64,000 nucleotides of DNA, from contig NZ_CP054877.1 in the NCBI RefSeq assembly GCF_014706615.1, positions 496,001 through 560,000 on the forward strand. Reading direction: 5' to 3'. This DNA is from Candidatus Vesicomyosocius sp. SY067_SCS001 (lineage in GTDB: Bacteria > Pseudomonadota > Gammaproteobacteria > PS1 > Pseudothioglobaceae). The notes beneath the pieces are model-generated. The model searched no databases. It saw only the letters and a program-made list of their open reading frames with translations, and was not told the origin of the DNA. Of this stretch, positions 38,633-50,018 are shown in pieces; positions within the stretch are counted from its first letter, which is position 1, and each line of letters opens with the position of its first letter. The translations under genes and the position numbers were made by a program.

Positions 38633-39970
38633 ATGGTGTTTATTTATTCTCTGGGATTTTTCTTAATTACTATTAGTATTTTAACAATTGTTCATGAATT
38701 AGGTCATTTTTTAGTCGCTAAAAAGCTTAATGTCAAAGTATTACGTTTTTCTATTGGATTTGGTAAAGTTTTGACATCATTTAAGTACGGCGAAACACAA
38801 TACACCTTATGTGCACTCCCTTTAGGTGGGTTTATTAAAATGCTTGATGAAAATGAAACTTCAGTCGAAACATCAGAAAAACATCGTGCATTTAATCAGC
38901 AAAACGTTTATACACGTATCATGATTATTGTGGCTGGACCAATTGCTAATTTTCTTTTAGCTGTTATTCTTTATACTGTCGTTTTTGCTATCGGTGTTAT
39001 CGGTATTAAGCCTATTGTTGGCACACTTGAAACCCCTAGTATTGCTCAACAATCAGGAATTCAAAAAGGTGATCAACTATTGAGTATTAACGGTATTTTA
39101 ACACCAACTATTAGTGAATTCTCAATGAATTTTATTCAATTACTAAATGAGACTCCCCTTTATATTAATATTATTTCTGATACTTCAAATCTTAAAAAAT
39201 TAAAGCTTAATCTATCTGGTGATTTTTTATCTAATCCAGAACAAGGTATTGATCGTTACTTAGGATTTAAATTTGCCATGCCTAAACTTGAAGCAATTAT
39301 TGACCAAGTTATGCCTAATTCAGCTGCCTCAATAGCAGGCCTACAAATAAACGATAAAATTATAAGTGAAAATCATACTCATATTGATTCATGGCGTGAT
39401 TTTGTTAACACTGTTCAAAACAACCCTAATAAAAAGATTAATCTACAAGTTGAGCGTAATGGTAATATTGTACATATAGTATTAATACCAAGAATTGAGC
39501 ATGGTTTAGTCAAAGCAGGTGTTAACGTTTTAGTGCCTAATAACTATTTAGATGAGTGGCTTATATTAGTTAAAAAAGATATATTTAATGCTTTTATAGA
39601 AGCTAATAATAAAGTTTATCAACTTACTTTATTAAACTTAAGAATGATTAAAAAAATGATTACTGGTAATGCATTACTTGATCAAATTAGCGGACCTATT
39701 AGTATTGCTAATTACGCTGGTAAAAGTGCTAAAGTTGGTTTTGTGACATTCTTATCCTTTTTAGCCATTATTAGCATCGGACTAGGTTTGTTTAATTTAT
39801 TACCTATTCCATTATTAGATGGTGGGCACTTATTTTTCTATTTAATAGAACTTATTAAAGGCTCAGCTGTTAGTCGATTGTTTCAACAAGTTTTAACAGG
39901 ATTTGGCTTGTTTGTTATTATATTAATAACAGTTGTTGCTCTGTATAATGATCTGTCACGTTTATTGTAA
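38633..39970 (+). CDS. rseP: RIP metalloprotease RseP
   Basis: RseP is an inner-membrane site-2 protease that cleaves anti-sigma factors and leftover signal peptides. The zinc motif TIVHELGHFLVAKK lies in the first membrane helix and the third ligand region is FNLLPIPLLDGGHL near residue 395. Two PDZ domains lie between, with GLQINDKIISENHTHIDSW in the second. Length (445) is normal. It starts the rseP-bamA-lpxD-fabZ-lpxA run. No anti-sigma factor RseA is in the window. Confidence 0.94.
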   Translation: MVFIYSLGFFLITISILTIVHELGHFLVAKKLNVKVLRFSIGFGKVLTSFKYGETQYTLCALPLGGFIKMLDENETSVETSEKHRAFNQQNVYTRIMIIVAGPIANFLLAVILYTVVFAIGVIGIKPIVGTLETPSIAQQSGIQKGDQLLSINGILTPTISEFSMNFIQLLNETPLYINIISDTSNLKKLKLNLSGDFLSNPEQGIDRYLGFKFAMPKLEAIIDQVMPNSAASIAGLQINDKIISENHTHIDSWRDFVNTVQNNPNKKINLQVERNGNIVHIVLIPRIEHGLVKAGVNVLVPNNYLDEWLILVKKDIFNAFIEANNKVYQLTLLNLRMIKKMITGNALLDQISGPISIANYAGKSAKVGFVTFLSFLAIISIGLGLFNLLPIPLLDGGHLFFYLIELIKGSAVSRLFQQVLTGFGLFVIILITVVALYNDLSRLL

Positions 39971-39986
39971 TTTATCAAAAAAAGAT

Positions 39987-42278
39987 ATGAGAAAAATCAT
40001 TACCAAGTTTATCATAGTAGCAAGCATCTTGGTCTGTTCGATTGCATCAGCAACATCTATCAAAAGTATTGAAATTTTAGGCCTTAATGTTATTTCTAGA
40101 GGTACTGTTTTAAGTTATCTTCCAGTTGAAACAGGTGATGATTATAATAGCCAAGTATCAAATCAAATTATTCGTTCCTTGTACAAAACTAATTTTTTTA
40201 AAGACATTGAGGTTTCTCAAGAAGCTGAAATTTTAAAAATTAAGCTAACAGAGAATCCACATATTAAATACATTAATATAACTAACTATTCAAACAAAGT
40301 AATTGAAGAAAAATCATTAAATAAAATTTTAAAAAAAATGGGATTTTCTCAAGGCAAGATTTTTAATAAAAGAAAACTTGATAAACTAATAACCCAGATA
40401 AAGAATACATACATATCAAAGGGATATTATGGTATTAATATTGACAAAAATATTGACATTGATACACAAAATAGAGTAAGTATTAAACTTAATATTAGTG
40501 AAGGTAAAGTAGCAAAAATTAGTTCCATGAAAATTATTGGTAATCATGTCTTTAACGAAAGCGATTTATTAAATTTATTTGAAATTGGTCAGTCTGATTT
40601 TTTTATTATCAATTTTTTTACTGAAAAAGATCATCATTCTAAAATAGCGTTAGATGCTGGTATTGAATCTATGAAGTTATTATATACTAATGCTGGATAT
40701 TTTAATTTTAAAATTGATAGAGTCAAAACAAATTTATCAGAAAATAAACAAAATATTGACATTAGTATTCAAATTAGTGAAGGTGCTAAATATAAAATTG
40801 GAACCATACAATTTACAGGAAATTTGCTTAGTTTTTCAATAGAAAAACTAAGCAAATTATTAACTTTTAAAAAAAATGATACATTTAATTCCAAAAAAAT
40901 GATACAGGGCTTACAAAATATCAATAATGTATTTACTAACCAAGGCTATGCTTTTTCTGATATCAAAGTTAAAATATCAGAAAACACAAGCACACATACC
41001 ATTGATCTAAATATTGACATAACCCCAAACAACAAAGTTTATATTAACCGTATCACTATTATCGGTAACACTCGTACTAAAGATGAGGTTATTCGTCGTG
41101 AAATTGGCGTTTATGAGGGTAGCTTATACTCTAGTACAGAGCTTAATGAATCTATCAAAAAAATCAAACGTTTAGGCTTCTTCTCTGAAGTAAAAATTCA
41201 AGTTTCAAAAATTAAAGATGTTGAAGATAAAATTAATCTGTATTTTAGCGTTGTAGAAACTCAAACTGGTACTTTTTCAATTGGATTTTCACATTCCAAT
41301 AGCACAGGTGCGTCGCTTAATTTAGGCATACAAGAAAGAAATTTTTTAGGTACAGGTAATACATTAAGTCTTTCCTTGTCTAATTCTAAGGCAACAAGAG
41401 ATGTTAGTTTTTATTTTTCTAACCCATATTTCACTCAAGATAAACACAGTATCAGTTACGGCGTATTTTCTAAAAAATTAGACGCATCTGAGCTAGAATT
41501 AGATGAATACAAGATTGACGAAAATGGATTTAGTTTAGGCTATAGCGTACCAATAACAAAAGTAACAAGAATTGGTGCTAACTTAAGAGCTTCAAAGCGT
41601 GATATTACTTGTGGATTGACTTTTTCTGACAACGATCACGAGCCAACTCAATGTGCTATAAAAGACAAAACTGAACTAAAATTAAGCTTAAATTGGAGCA
41701 ACAACACACTTAATGACTTTAACTTTCCAACTAAAGGTCAACAAAGTAATTTAAATTTTAGTTTGACTTTACCTATTGCAGATTTTCGTTATTATAAATT
41801 AGATGCTTCTCATAAAAGCTATTACCCACTAAAAGATGATTTAACTTTCTCTTTAAGGGGTAGTCTCGGTTTTGCTCAAGGTTATGACGGTAAAGAGTTT
41901 CCTTTTTTTAAACGCTACTATGGTGGTGGTTCTTCATCAGTACGCGGGTTTGACTTTAACTCTTTAGGTGTAAAATATTTAAATAGTGATAAAGCTAAAG
42001 GTGGTGAGCTTTCTTTCTTAACTAGCGTATCAATTATTTTACCAATAAAACTTATTGACAATAATAATAACATGCGTATCAGCGCCTTTGTTGATTTAGG
42101 CTCTGTTAGCGAAAAAGCTTCCAGTTTTGACTTGGAAGAATTACGCCTTTCGACAGGTATTGCATTCTCTTGGTTAACACCTATTGGTCCGTTAGGATTT
42201 TATGCTGCTAGACCTTTAATTAAAAAATTAGGTGATAAGACTAAAACATTTGATTTTACATTAGGTACTAGTTTCTAA
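39987..42278 (+). CDS. bamA: Outer-membrane protein assembly factor BamA
   Basis: BamA folds barrel proteins into the outer membrane. I choose ATG at 39987 because it yields a signal peptide (RKIITKFIIVASILVCSIAS); an upstream in-frame start lies in rseP. Five POTRA domains cover about residues 22-420 (for instance KVYINRITIIGNTRTKDEVI in the fifth). The 16-strand barrel follows with the lid-lock motif SSVRGFDFNSLG and the terminal phenylalanine of the targeting signal (GTSF). The 763-residue length is slightly short. There is no skp gene between bamA and lpxD, unlike E. coli. Confidence 0.95.
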   Translation: MRKIITKFIIVASILVCSIASATSIKSIEILGLNVISRGTVLSYLPVETGDDYNSQVSNQIIRSLYKTNFFKDIEVSQEAEILKIKLTENPHIKYINITNYSNKVIEEKSLNKILKKMGFSQGKIFNKRKLDKLITQIKNTYISKGYYGINIDKNIDIDTQNRVSIKLNISEGKVAKISSMKIIGNHVFNESDLLNLFEIGQSDFFIINFFTEKDHHSKIALDAGIESMKLLYTNAGYFNFKIDRVKTNLSENKQNIDISIQISEGAKYKIGTIQFTGNLLSFSIEKLSKLLTFKKNDTFNSKKMIQGLQNINNVFTNQGYAFSDIKVKISENTSTHTIDLNIDITPNNKVYINRITIIGNTRTKDEVIRREIGVYEGSLYSSTELNESIKKIKRLGFFSEVKIQVSKIKDVEDKINLYFSVVETQTGTFSIGFSHSNSTGASLNLGIQERNFLGTGNTLSLSLSNSKATRDVSFYFSNPYFTQDKHSISYGVFSKKLDASELELDEYKIDENGFSLGYSVPITKVTRIGANLRASKRDITCGLTFSDNDHEPTQCAIKDKTELKLSLNWSNNTLNDFNFPTKGQQSNLNFSLTLPIADFRYYKLDASHKSYYPLKDDLTFSLRGSLGFAQGYDGKEFPFFKRYYGGGSSSVRGFDFNSLGVKYLNSDKAKGGELSFLTSVSIILPIKLIDNNNNMRISAFVDLGSVSEKASSFDLEELRLSTGIAFSWLTPIGPLGFYAARPLIKKLGDKTKTFDFTLGTSF

Positions 42279-42316
42279 AACTTAAATATAATTGTATTTT
42301 TATCTTAATTTTAATA

Positions 42317-43315
42317 ATGCATACACTGGGTGATATTGCTAAAACCATCAACGCTAAGCTTGTGGGTGACTCTAATGTTGAAATTACAGGTGTTGCTTCA
42401 AGTTTATATGCTAATCAAACACAACTAACTTATATTGTAAATGGTAAATACAAACAAACATTAATTCATTCTAAAGCTGGTGTTGTTATTCTTAATAAAG
42501 ATTTATTAATAAATTGTCCTACTAATGCTCTAGTAGTTGATAATGTTTATTTAGCATTTGCAAAAGCTACACATTTGTTTAAAAAACAGACTGTATGTTA
42601 TCATGGTATACATCCAAGTGCCAAAATTAACAATGCAAAAATAGCTCCAAACTGTATTATTGGTAAAAATGTTACTATTGGTAATCACTGCATAATTTCT
42701 TCAAATGTTGTTATTGAAGATAACGTCACTATTGGTAATTATGCTTTAATTCAACCAAATGTGAGTATTTTAGAAGGATGTTCAATTGGTGATAATATTG
42801 TTATATCTCCCGGTGTAGTTATTGGCTCAGAAGGATTTGGTAATGCTCAAGACCAACAAAAACACTGGCATAGTATTGCTCATCTTGGTTATGTTGTTAT
42901 TGGTAACAATGTAAGTATTGGTGCGAATACAACTATTGATCGAGGCACGATTGAAGATACCCAGATTCACAATGGTGTGCGAATTGATAACTTAGTACAT
43001 ATTGCACATAATGTTATCATTAAACAGGACTCAGCTATTGCTGCTACAGTAACTATTGGTGGTAGTTGTACACTAGGGAAAAGATGTATGGTGGGTGGCG
43101 GCGCAACTATTACTAGTCATGTTAATTTAGCAGATGATATTATCATCACAGGTGCTAGCACTGTTGATAAAAATTTATCTGAGCAAGGCCATTATACAGG
43201 TTTTACTTCTATCAGTAAACATCAAAAATGGAAGAAAATACAAGTATGGCTGTTAAATCTTGATAAAATCGTTCATTATTTAAATATTAAACTTAAGAAA
43301 TTAAAGGAAAAATAA
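42317..43315 (+). CDS. lpxD: UDP-3-O-acyl-glucosamine N-acyltransferase
   Basis: LpxD adds the second acyl chain in lipid A synthesis. An N-terminal uridine-binding domain (about 1-100) is followed by a left-handed beta helix built of hexapeptide repeats ([27 protein letters not shown]), with the catalytic histidine in [11 protein letters not shown] and a C-terminal helix. Its 332 residues are normal. It is directly followed by fabZ and lpxA. Confidence 0.95.
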   Translation: MHTLGDIAKTINAKLVGDSNVEITGVASSLYANQTQLTYIVNGKYKQTLIHSKAGVVILNKDLLINCPTNALVVDNVYLAFAKATHLFKKQTVCYHGIHPSAKINNAKIAPNCIIGKNVTIGNHCIISSNVVIEDNVTIGNYALIQPNVSILEGCSIGDNIVISPGVVIGSEGFGNAQDQQKHWHSIAHLGYVVIGNNVSIGANTTIDRGTIEDTQIHNGVRIDNLVHIAHNVIIKQDSAIAATVTIGGSCTLGKRCMVGGGATITSHVNLADDIIITGASTVDKNLSEQGHYTGFTSISKHQKWKKIQVWLLNLDKIVHYLNIKLKKLKEK

Positions 43316-43316
43316 C

Positions 43317-43760
43317 ATGGAAATGAATATTCAAGATGTCAAAAACTATCTACCCCATCGTTATCCTTTTTTACTTATTGATAGAGTTCTGGAGCTGGAA
43401 GTTGGCAAATCAATCGTAGCATTAAAAAATGTAACCTTTAATGAGCCTCAATTTATTGGGCACTTCCCAGATCAGCCAATTATGCCTGGTGTTATGATTG
43501 TTGAGGCTTTAGCGCAAGCTACAGGTATTCTAGCTTTTAAGGCTGAAGTTAGCAAGCCGACTAATGGGCAGATATATATGCTTGTGGGTATTGATAAGGT
43601 TAGATTTAAACGCATGGTTGAACCTGGAGATCAATTACGTTTAGAGGTAAGAATTGTAACAGTTAAACGGGGTATTTGGAAGTTTAAATGCAAAGCAACT
43701 GTAGATAGCCAAACTATTACAAGTGCTGAGCTTATGTGTACTCAAAAAGCAACAGATTAA
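43317..43760 (+). CDS. fabZ: 3-hydroxyacyl-ACP dehydratase FabZ
   Basis: FabZ dehydrates 3-hydroxyacyl-ACP in fatty acid elongation and competes with LpxA for 3-hydroxyacyl-ACP. The hot-dog fold signatures are [15 protein letters not shown], the catalytic histidine in [15 protein letters not shown], and the glutamate in [10 protein letters not shown]. Its 147 residues are typical. The ATG at 43317 has AAAGGA upstream and follows the lpxD stop by one base. Confidence 0.96.
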   Translation: MEMNIQDVKNYLPHRYPFLLIDRVLELEVGKSIVALKNVTFNEPQFIGHFPDQPIMPGVMIVEALAQATGILAFKAEVSKPTNGQIYMLVGIDKVRFKRMVEPGDQLRLEVRIVTVKRGIWKFKCKATVDSQTITSAELMCTQKATD

Positions 43761-43784
43761 TTGAAATTTTTTAAGGAGCGTAAG

Positions 43785-44576
43785 ATGACGATAGATTCCA
43801 GTGCAATCGTTGATCCCAGTGCAAAAATTCATAAAAATGCTGAAATATATGCTTATGTCATTATTGGTGCTAATGTAGAAATTGACTCTGGCACAATTGT
43901 TGAGGCACATACCGTTATTCAAGGCCCAACTAGGATTGGGAAAAATAACCATATTTATTCTTTTGCCTCAATAGGTGGAGATCCACAAGATATTACTTAT
44001 GCAGAAGGACAAGAATCTAGTTTAATTATTGGGAATGATAATCTTATTCGTGAGTTTTGTACAATTAATCGTGGTACAGAAAAAGAAAACTCCATCACTC
44101 GAGTGGGTTCTAACAATATGTTGATGGCTTATGTCCATATTGCACATGATTGCCAGGTAGGTAATCATATTATTATGTCTAATAATGCCTCTCTTGCAGG
44201 TCATGTTAGAATTTATGATTGGGCGATTTTAGGTGGTTTTACTCTGGCTAAACAATTCTGTATGATTGGTATGCATACTTATGTTGGTATGGGATGTCAA
44301 ATTAATAAAGACATTCCTGCTTATATGGTTGCCTCCGGCGTGCAAACCAGAGTTAGGAGTATTAATTCTGAAGGTATGAGACGACGAGGCTTTAGCCCTA
44401 ATGCAATTGCTGCCATTAAACGCGCTTTTAAAGCAGTTTATCGTGAGTCTGGATTATTAGATCAATCCCTTAAAGAATTAGAGCAATCAGAGTCTGACCA
44501 TCCAGAAGTGGTGCAATTTGTTAACTGTATTCGTAGTTCTAAAGTTGGTATTATGCGTGGACCAACTGAGGAGTAA
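43785..44576 (+). CDS. lpxA: UDP-N-acetylglucosamine acyltransferase
   Basis: LpxA catalyses the first step of lipid A synthesis. It has the left-handed beta helix of hexapeptide repeats (SSAIVDPSAKIHKNAEI) with the catalytic histidine in MAYVHIAHDCQVGN, and a C-terminal helical domain (RRRGFSPNAIAAIKRAFKAV). ATG at 43785, with AAGGAG just upstream, is preferred to an in-frame TTG at 43761 next to the fabZ stop. Length is 263 residues. Confidence 0.96.
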   Translation: MTIDSSAIVDPSAKIHKNAEIYAYVIIGANVEIDSGTIVEAHTVIQGPTRIGKNNHIYSFASIGGDPQDITYAEGQESSLIIGNDNLIREFCTINRGTEKENSITRVGSNNMLMAYVHIAHDCQVGNHIIMSNNASLAGHVRIYDWAILGGFTLAKQFCMIGMHTYVGMGCQINKDIPAYMVASGVQTRVRSINSEGMRRRGFSPNAIAAIKRAFKAVYRESGLLDQSLKELEQSESDHPEVVQFVNCIRSSKVGIMRGPTEE

Positions 44577-44591
44577 TACTCTAAGAGTATT
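44575..44591 (+). repeat. Short hairpin over the lpxA stop and murJ leader
   Basis: An 8-base inverted repeat (AATACTCT, A, AGAGTATT) covers the end of the lpxA stop codon and ends 2 bases before the TTG start of murJ. It is too weak for a terminator. It could limit ribosome access to the murJ start or couple its translation to lpxA. This is an inference from position. Confidence 0.3.
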
Positions 44592-44593
44592 CT

Positions 44594-46120
44594 TTGGATA
44601 AATCTTTTTTGAAGTATAGTGGCATTATCATTGCTATGACTTTTCTTTCACGAGTACTAGGTTTAGTACGTGATTATTTTATTGCTAGATATTTTGGTGC
44701 TAGCGGTCTAACTGATGCTTTTTGGGTGGCTTTTAGAATTCCTAATTTTCTTAGACGTTTATTCGGAGAGGGTGCTTTTTCACAAGCTTTTATACCTATT
44801 TTAGCCGATGCTAAAGACAATAATACACAAATTGAAGTTCAGAATATTATTAATCATATTGCTACAAAATTACTTTTTGTGTTAATTGTAATCACACTCA
44901 TTACAGTTATTATTTCTCCTATTATTATTTTTATGTTTGCCTGGGGATTTTATTTTTCTCCTGACCTAGTACAGTTTAATCTAGCGTCAGATATGTTAAG
45001 AATTACATTTCCTTATTTACTATTTATATCTCTAACAGCTTTTTCTGGCGCTATTTTGAATATTTATAATCATTTTGCAGTACCTGCATTTACACCAGTT
45101 TTACTCAATATTTCTATGATTCTAAGTTCCATATATTTATCTAAACATCTGAATACCCCTATTATGGCATTAGCATGGGGAGTATTTTTTGGGGGTATTG
45201 CACAACTTTTATTTCAAATACCTTTTTTAATTAAAATAAAAAAACTACCTAAATTAGCACTTGGTAATCATAAAGCAGTCGAAACTTTAAAAAAACATAT
45301 GTTACCAGCTCTATTTAGCGTTTCAGTATCACAAATTAATTTATTAGTTGATACCATGATTGCCTCATTTTTAGTAAGTGGTAGTATCTCGTGGCTATAT
45401 TATTCAGATAGACTATTAGAGTTACCATTAGCCCTTATTGGTATTACTTTAGCAACTGTCTCTTTGGCAAAACTAAGTCAGTATTTTATTAATAAGAACC
45501 ATGAAAAATTTCTACAAACAATTGATAATGCCTTAACAATTGGATTATTACTAGGACTACCAGCATGTGTTGGTTTAATATTACTTGCTAAGCCTTTAAT
45601 TATCACCTTATTTCAATACGATCAATTTGATGCATTTGCTGCATTACAATCATCGCTTAGTCTAATGGCTTATGGTTCTGGATTGATGGCTTTTATTTTT
45701 GTTAAAGTTTTAGCTCCTATTTTTTTATCTATAGGAGATACTAAAACACCAGTTAAGGCCGGTATTATTGCCATGATTTCTAATGTTTTCTTAAATATTA
45801 TTTTAGGTTTTTACTTTGCCCATGTAGGGTTAGCAATAGCTACTTCCATTTCTGCTTTAATCAATGCTAGTTTGCTTTATTTTTATCTGAATAAACTATC
45901 TATCTTCAATATTTCTAAGAACTTATATCAAACTTTCTTTAAAGCCTTGGTTTCAAGCTTTATAATGGCCGTCTTTATTCTGATTTTTAAATCAGAAACT
46001 GAACTCTATTTAAGAGCTAGTATTAATTCAAGAATAATATTACTAGGAACAACTATTGTGCTTTCAAGCATTATATATATTTCCAGTTTAAAACTGTTAA
46101 ACATAGGAGTGCAAAAATAA
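44594..46120 (+). CDS. murJ: Lipid II flippase MurJ
   Basis: MurJ flips lipid II across the inner membrane for peptidoglycan synthesis. The 508-residue protein has about 14 membrane helices and the family signatures TFLSRVLGLVRDYFIARYFG, DAFWVAFRIPNFLRRLFGEG and AFSQAFIPIL at the start. The initiation codon appears to be TTG at 44594, which gives the same N-terminal length as E. coli MurJ. It may continue the envelope operon from lpxA and overlaps yggX by one base. Confidence 0.95.
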   Translation: MDKSFLKYSGIIIAMTFLSRVLGLVRDYFIARYFGASGLTDAFWVAFRIPNFLRRLFGEGAFSQAFIPILADAKDNNTQIEVQNIINHIATKLLFVLIVITLITVIISPIIIFMFAWGFYFSPDLVQFNLASDMLRITFPYLLFISLTAFSGAILNIYNHFAVPAFTPVLLNISMILSSIYLSKHLNTPIMALAWGVFFGGIAQLLFQIPFLIKIKKLPKLALGNHKAVETLKKHMLPALFSVSVSQINLLVDTMIASFLVSGSISWLYYSDRLLELPLALIGITLATVSLAKLSQYFINKNHEKFLQTIDNALTIGLLLGLPACVGLILLAKPLIITLFQYDQFDAFAALQSSLSLMAYGSGLMAFIFVKVLAPIFLSIGDTKTPVKAGIIAMISNVFLNIILGFYFAHVGLAIATSISALINASLLYFYLNKLSIFNISKNLYQTFFKALVSSFIMAVFILIFKSETELYLRASINSRIILLGTTIVLSSIIYISSLKLLNIGVQK

Positions 46121-46389
46121 TGAATATTGTAAAATGTATTAAATTAAACCTAAAGCTAGAAGCTTTAGATAGAATGCCTTATCCTGGAGAATTAGGTCAA
46201 AGAATATTAAATAATATATCAAAACAAGGCTGGGCACTTTGGCTTGAACATCAAACTATGTTAATCAATGAAAATAACTTAAATTTAATGGATTCAAACG
46301 CACAAATTTACCTTAAAGAGCAAATGGAAAAATTTTTTTTCTCAAAAGAAGGTGCAGATGATATAAAAGGTTATATTCCAGATGAATAA
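46120..46389 (+). CDS. yggX: Fe(2+)-trafficking protein YggX
   Basis: YggX protects Fe-S proteins from oxidative damage and is thought to move ferrous iron. The 89-residue protein matches along its length: RMPYPGELGQRILNNISKQG, WALWLEHQTMLINENNLNL, LKEQMEKFFF and GYIPDE. In E. coli it is paired with mutY; here it is between murJ and gmk, overlapping gmk by 8 bases. Confidence 0.94.
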   Translation: MNIVKCIKLNLKLEALDRMPYPGELGQRILNNISKQGWALWLEHQTMLINENNLNLMDSNAQIYLKEQMEKFFFSKEGADDIKGYIPDE

Positions 46390-46993
46390 TGGAGTATTAT
46401 TCATTATTTCCGCCCCTTCAGGATGTGGAAAGACTTCATTGGTTAAAGCTCTTATTAAAAAAGTTGAGAATTTATGTGTTTCAATTTCACATACCACTAG
46501 ACAACCACGTTCAGGTGAAATACAAGGTAAAAACTATTTTTTTGTTTCTAAAGACGAGTTCAATAAAATTGAAAGTAGTAATAATTTTATTGAATCTACC
46601 CAAATATTTGATAATAATTATGGCAGCTCCAAACAGTCAGTTAAAGATTTATTAAATAGTGGGGTTGATGTTATTTTAGAAATTGACTGGCAAGGTTTTA
46701 GACAGATTAAAAAAACTTTTAGTCATTCAGTCGGAATCTTTATTCTCCCGCCTTCTAAAATGGCATTAAAAGAACGTTTAACTAACAGAGGACAAGATGA
46801 TAAAGACATCATTAATAGAAGAATGCATGATGCAGTAAGTGAGATGAAACACTTTAATGAATTTGATTATTTAGTTATTAATGATAACTTTTATGTGGCT
46901 CTAAACAATCTATCAATTATTATACACGCTGAACGCCTGAAGTTAGCACAACAAACAAACAAATATCAAAATTTGCTTAAGACATTAATATAA
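46382..46993 (+). CDS. gmk: Guanylate kinase
   Basis: Gmk phosphorylates GMP to GDP. The P-loop SAPSGCGKTSLVKAL is followed by the GMP-binding region SHTTRQPRSGEIQGKNYFFV, DVILEIDWQGFRQIKK and the lid segment LKERLTNRGQDDKDIINRR. The 203 residues are normal. Its ATG lies inside the yggX 3' end, where it is probably translated by overlap. Confidence 0.96.
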   Translation: MNNGVLFIISAPSGCGKTSLVKALIKKVENLCVSISHTTRQPRSGEIQGKNYFFVSKDEFNKIESSNNFIESTQIFDNNYGSSKQSVKDLLNSGVDVILEIDWQGFRQIKKTFSHSVGIFILPPSKMALKERLTNRGQDDKDIINRRMHDAVSEMKHFNEFDYLVINDNFYVALNNLSIIIHAERLKLAQQTNKYQNLLKTLI

Positions 46994-47042
46994 CCTAGAA
47001 TACCAAACCATACTAATATTTAGTAGTAGTTATCTAATTAAA

Positions 47043-47876
47043 ATGAATCAAGAATTTGCATTATCATCTACTCAAAAAACTTCAAGTTTAGAGTTTCAGA
47101 AATACCCACCTATTTTAAGCAGTGAGGAAGAACATGAATTAGCAGTTCAATTATATGAAAACCATAATTTAAGTGCAGCTAGAAAACTAGTATTGTCACA
47201 TATGCGTTTTGTAGCTTTTATTGCGCATAGTTATAAAGGTTATGGCCTTGAACAAGCTGATCTTGTACAAGAAGGTACTATTGGATTAATGAAGGCGGTT
47301 AAACGTTTTAACCCACATAGAAATGTACGTCTTGCCTCATTTGCAGTGTATTGGATTCGTGCTGAAATTCATGAATTTATTTTCAAAAATTGGAAAATAG
47401 TTAAAGTTGCTACAACGAAAGCACAGCGTAAACTGTTTTTTAAACTTAAACAAGCTAAAGCACATATTTATAATTCATTAAACGAAGAACAAGCAGATAA
47501 AATTGCTAAAGATTTAGGTGTACGTCGTAAAGATGTTTTAGAAATGGAATCACGCTTACAATTTAGTGATATCACATTCGAAGTGTTTGATGAGGAGGAT
47601 TCTCATGCACCAGAACAATATCTAACCAATGAAAACGTCCAAACACCTGAACAATTATTGTTAACAGACGATTCAAAAAAAACCCAGCAACAACGACTTT
47701 ATAAGGCTTTATCATCGCTAGATGAAAGAAGTTTAGATATTTTACAATCTAGATACTTGAAAGAAGAAAAAACAACCCTATATACTTTAGCAGACAAGTA
47801 TAGCATTTCAAAAGAAAGAGTGCGTCAACTTGAGACTAAAGCCATGCAAAAGCTTAAATCGAACTTACAAGAGTAA
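47043..47876 (+). CDS. rpoH: RNA polymerase heat-shock sigma factor (sigma-32)
   Basis: RpoH directs transcription of heat-shock genes. Sigma region 2 is visible (VLSHMRFVAFIAHSYKGYGL, QADLVQEGTIGLMKAVKRFN), then the RpoH box QRKLFFKLKQAK, specific to sigma-32, and region 4 with the promoter-recognition helix (TLYTLADKYSISKERVRQLE). Length is 277 residues. It sits immediately upstream of its classical targets groES-groEL, an adjacency absent from E. coli, where rpoH follows ftsYEX. Confidence 0.95.
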   Translation: MNQEFALSSTQKTSSLEFQKYPPILSSEEEHELAVQLYENHNLSAARKLVLSHMRFVAFIAHSYKGYGLEQADLVQEGTIGLMKAVKRFNPHRNVRLASFAVYWIRAEIHEFIFKNWKIVKVATTKAQRKLFFKLKQAKAHIYNSLNEEQADKIAKDLGVRRKDVLEMESRLQFSDITFEVFDEEDSHAPEQYLTNENVQTPEQLLLTDDSKKTQQQRLYKALSSLDERSLDILQSRYLKEEKTTLYTLADKYSISKERVRQLETKAMQKLKSNLQE

Positions 47877-47878
47877 AT

Positions 47879-47908
47879 TCTTTGAAAGATAAATTTAAAC
47901 TTATGCAT
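47879..47908 (+). promoter_or_regulatory. Possible sigma-32-like promoter for groESL
   Basis: The 65-base gap between rpoH and groES contains CTTTGAAA at 47880-47887, similar to the -35 core CTTGAAA, and CTTATGCAT at 47900-47908, weakly like the CCCCAT-T -10 element, about 12 bases apart. The match is poor in the -10 half and no start site is known, so this is only a candidate. Confidence 0.28.
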
Positions 47909-47941
47909 CAAGCTTAAAAATTTTATTAACTAGGAGAAAAA

Positions 47942-48229
47942 ATGAATATTCGCCCCCTTCACGACCGTGTGGTCGTTCGTAGAGTAGAAGAAAAGAAAAC
48001 CACTTCCAGTGGTTTAATTATTCCTGATTCAGCAACTGAGAAGCCTTCAGAGGGTGTTGTTGTTGCAATAGGTAATGGTAAAAAAAATGACAATGGTGAT
48101 ACAATTGCATTAGATGTAACAATCGGCGATAAAGTATTGTTTGCTCAATATGCTGGTACTGAAATTAAAGTAGATGGTAAAAAACTATTAATAATGAAAG
48201 AAGGCGATATTGTCGCAGTCATTAAATAA
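47942..48229 (+). CDS. groES: Co-chaperonin GroES
   Basis: GroES caps the GroEL folding chamber. The 95-residue protein begins [20 protein letters not shown] and has the mobile loop [18 protein letters not shown] and the roof-loop region [16 protein letters not shown] ribosome binding site precedes the ATG. groEL follows after 12 bases. Confidence 0.97.
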   Translation: MNIRPLHDRVVVRRVEEKKTTSSGLIIPDSATEKPSEGVVVAIGNGKKNDNGDTIALDVTIGDKVLFAQYAGTEIKVDGKKLLIMKEGDIVAVIK

Positions 48230-49885
<1,656 letters not shown>

Positions 49886-49889
49886 ATCA

Positions 49890-49947
49890 ACCCCGCTCTA
49901 TTATAAAAAAGCCCCATTTATGGGGCTTTTTTATAATAGAGCGGGGT
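49890..49947. terminator. 27-bp perfect hairpin terminator of groESL
   Basis: Bases 49890-49916 pair without a mismatch with 49921-49947 around a 4-base loop (TTTA). The stem contains GCCCCA/TGGGGC next to the loop, then AAAAAA/TTTTTT, then ATAATAGAGCGGGG on the outer side. The inner GC stem followed by six Ts is a textbook intrinsic terminator. The outer 15 bp extend it beyond what termination needs. It begins 4 bases after the groEL stop. Confidence 0.9.
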
Positions 49948-50018
49948 CCTAATAGAGAGTAACATAGTTTAATAATTTAAATTATTAATGCTATCTAAAA
50001 GATTTTAAAGAGGAATAA

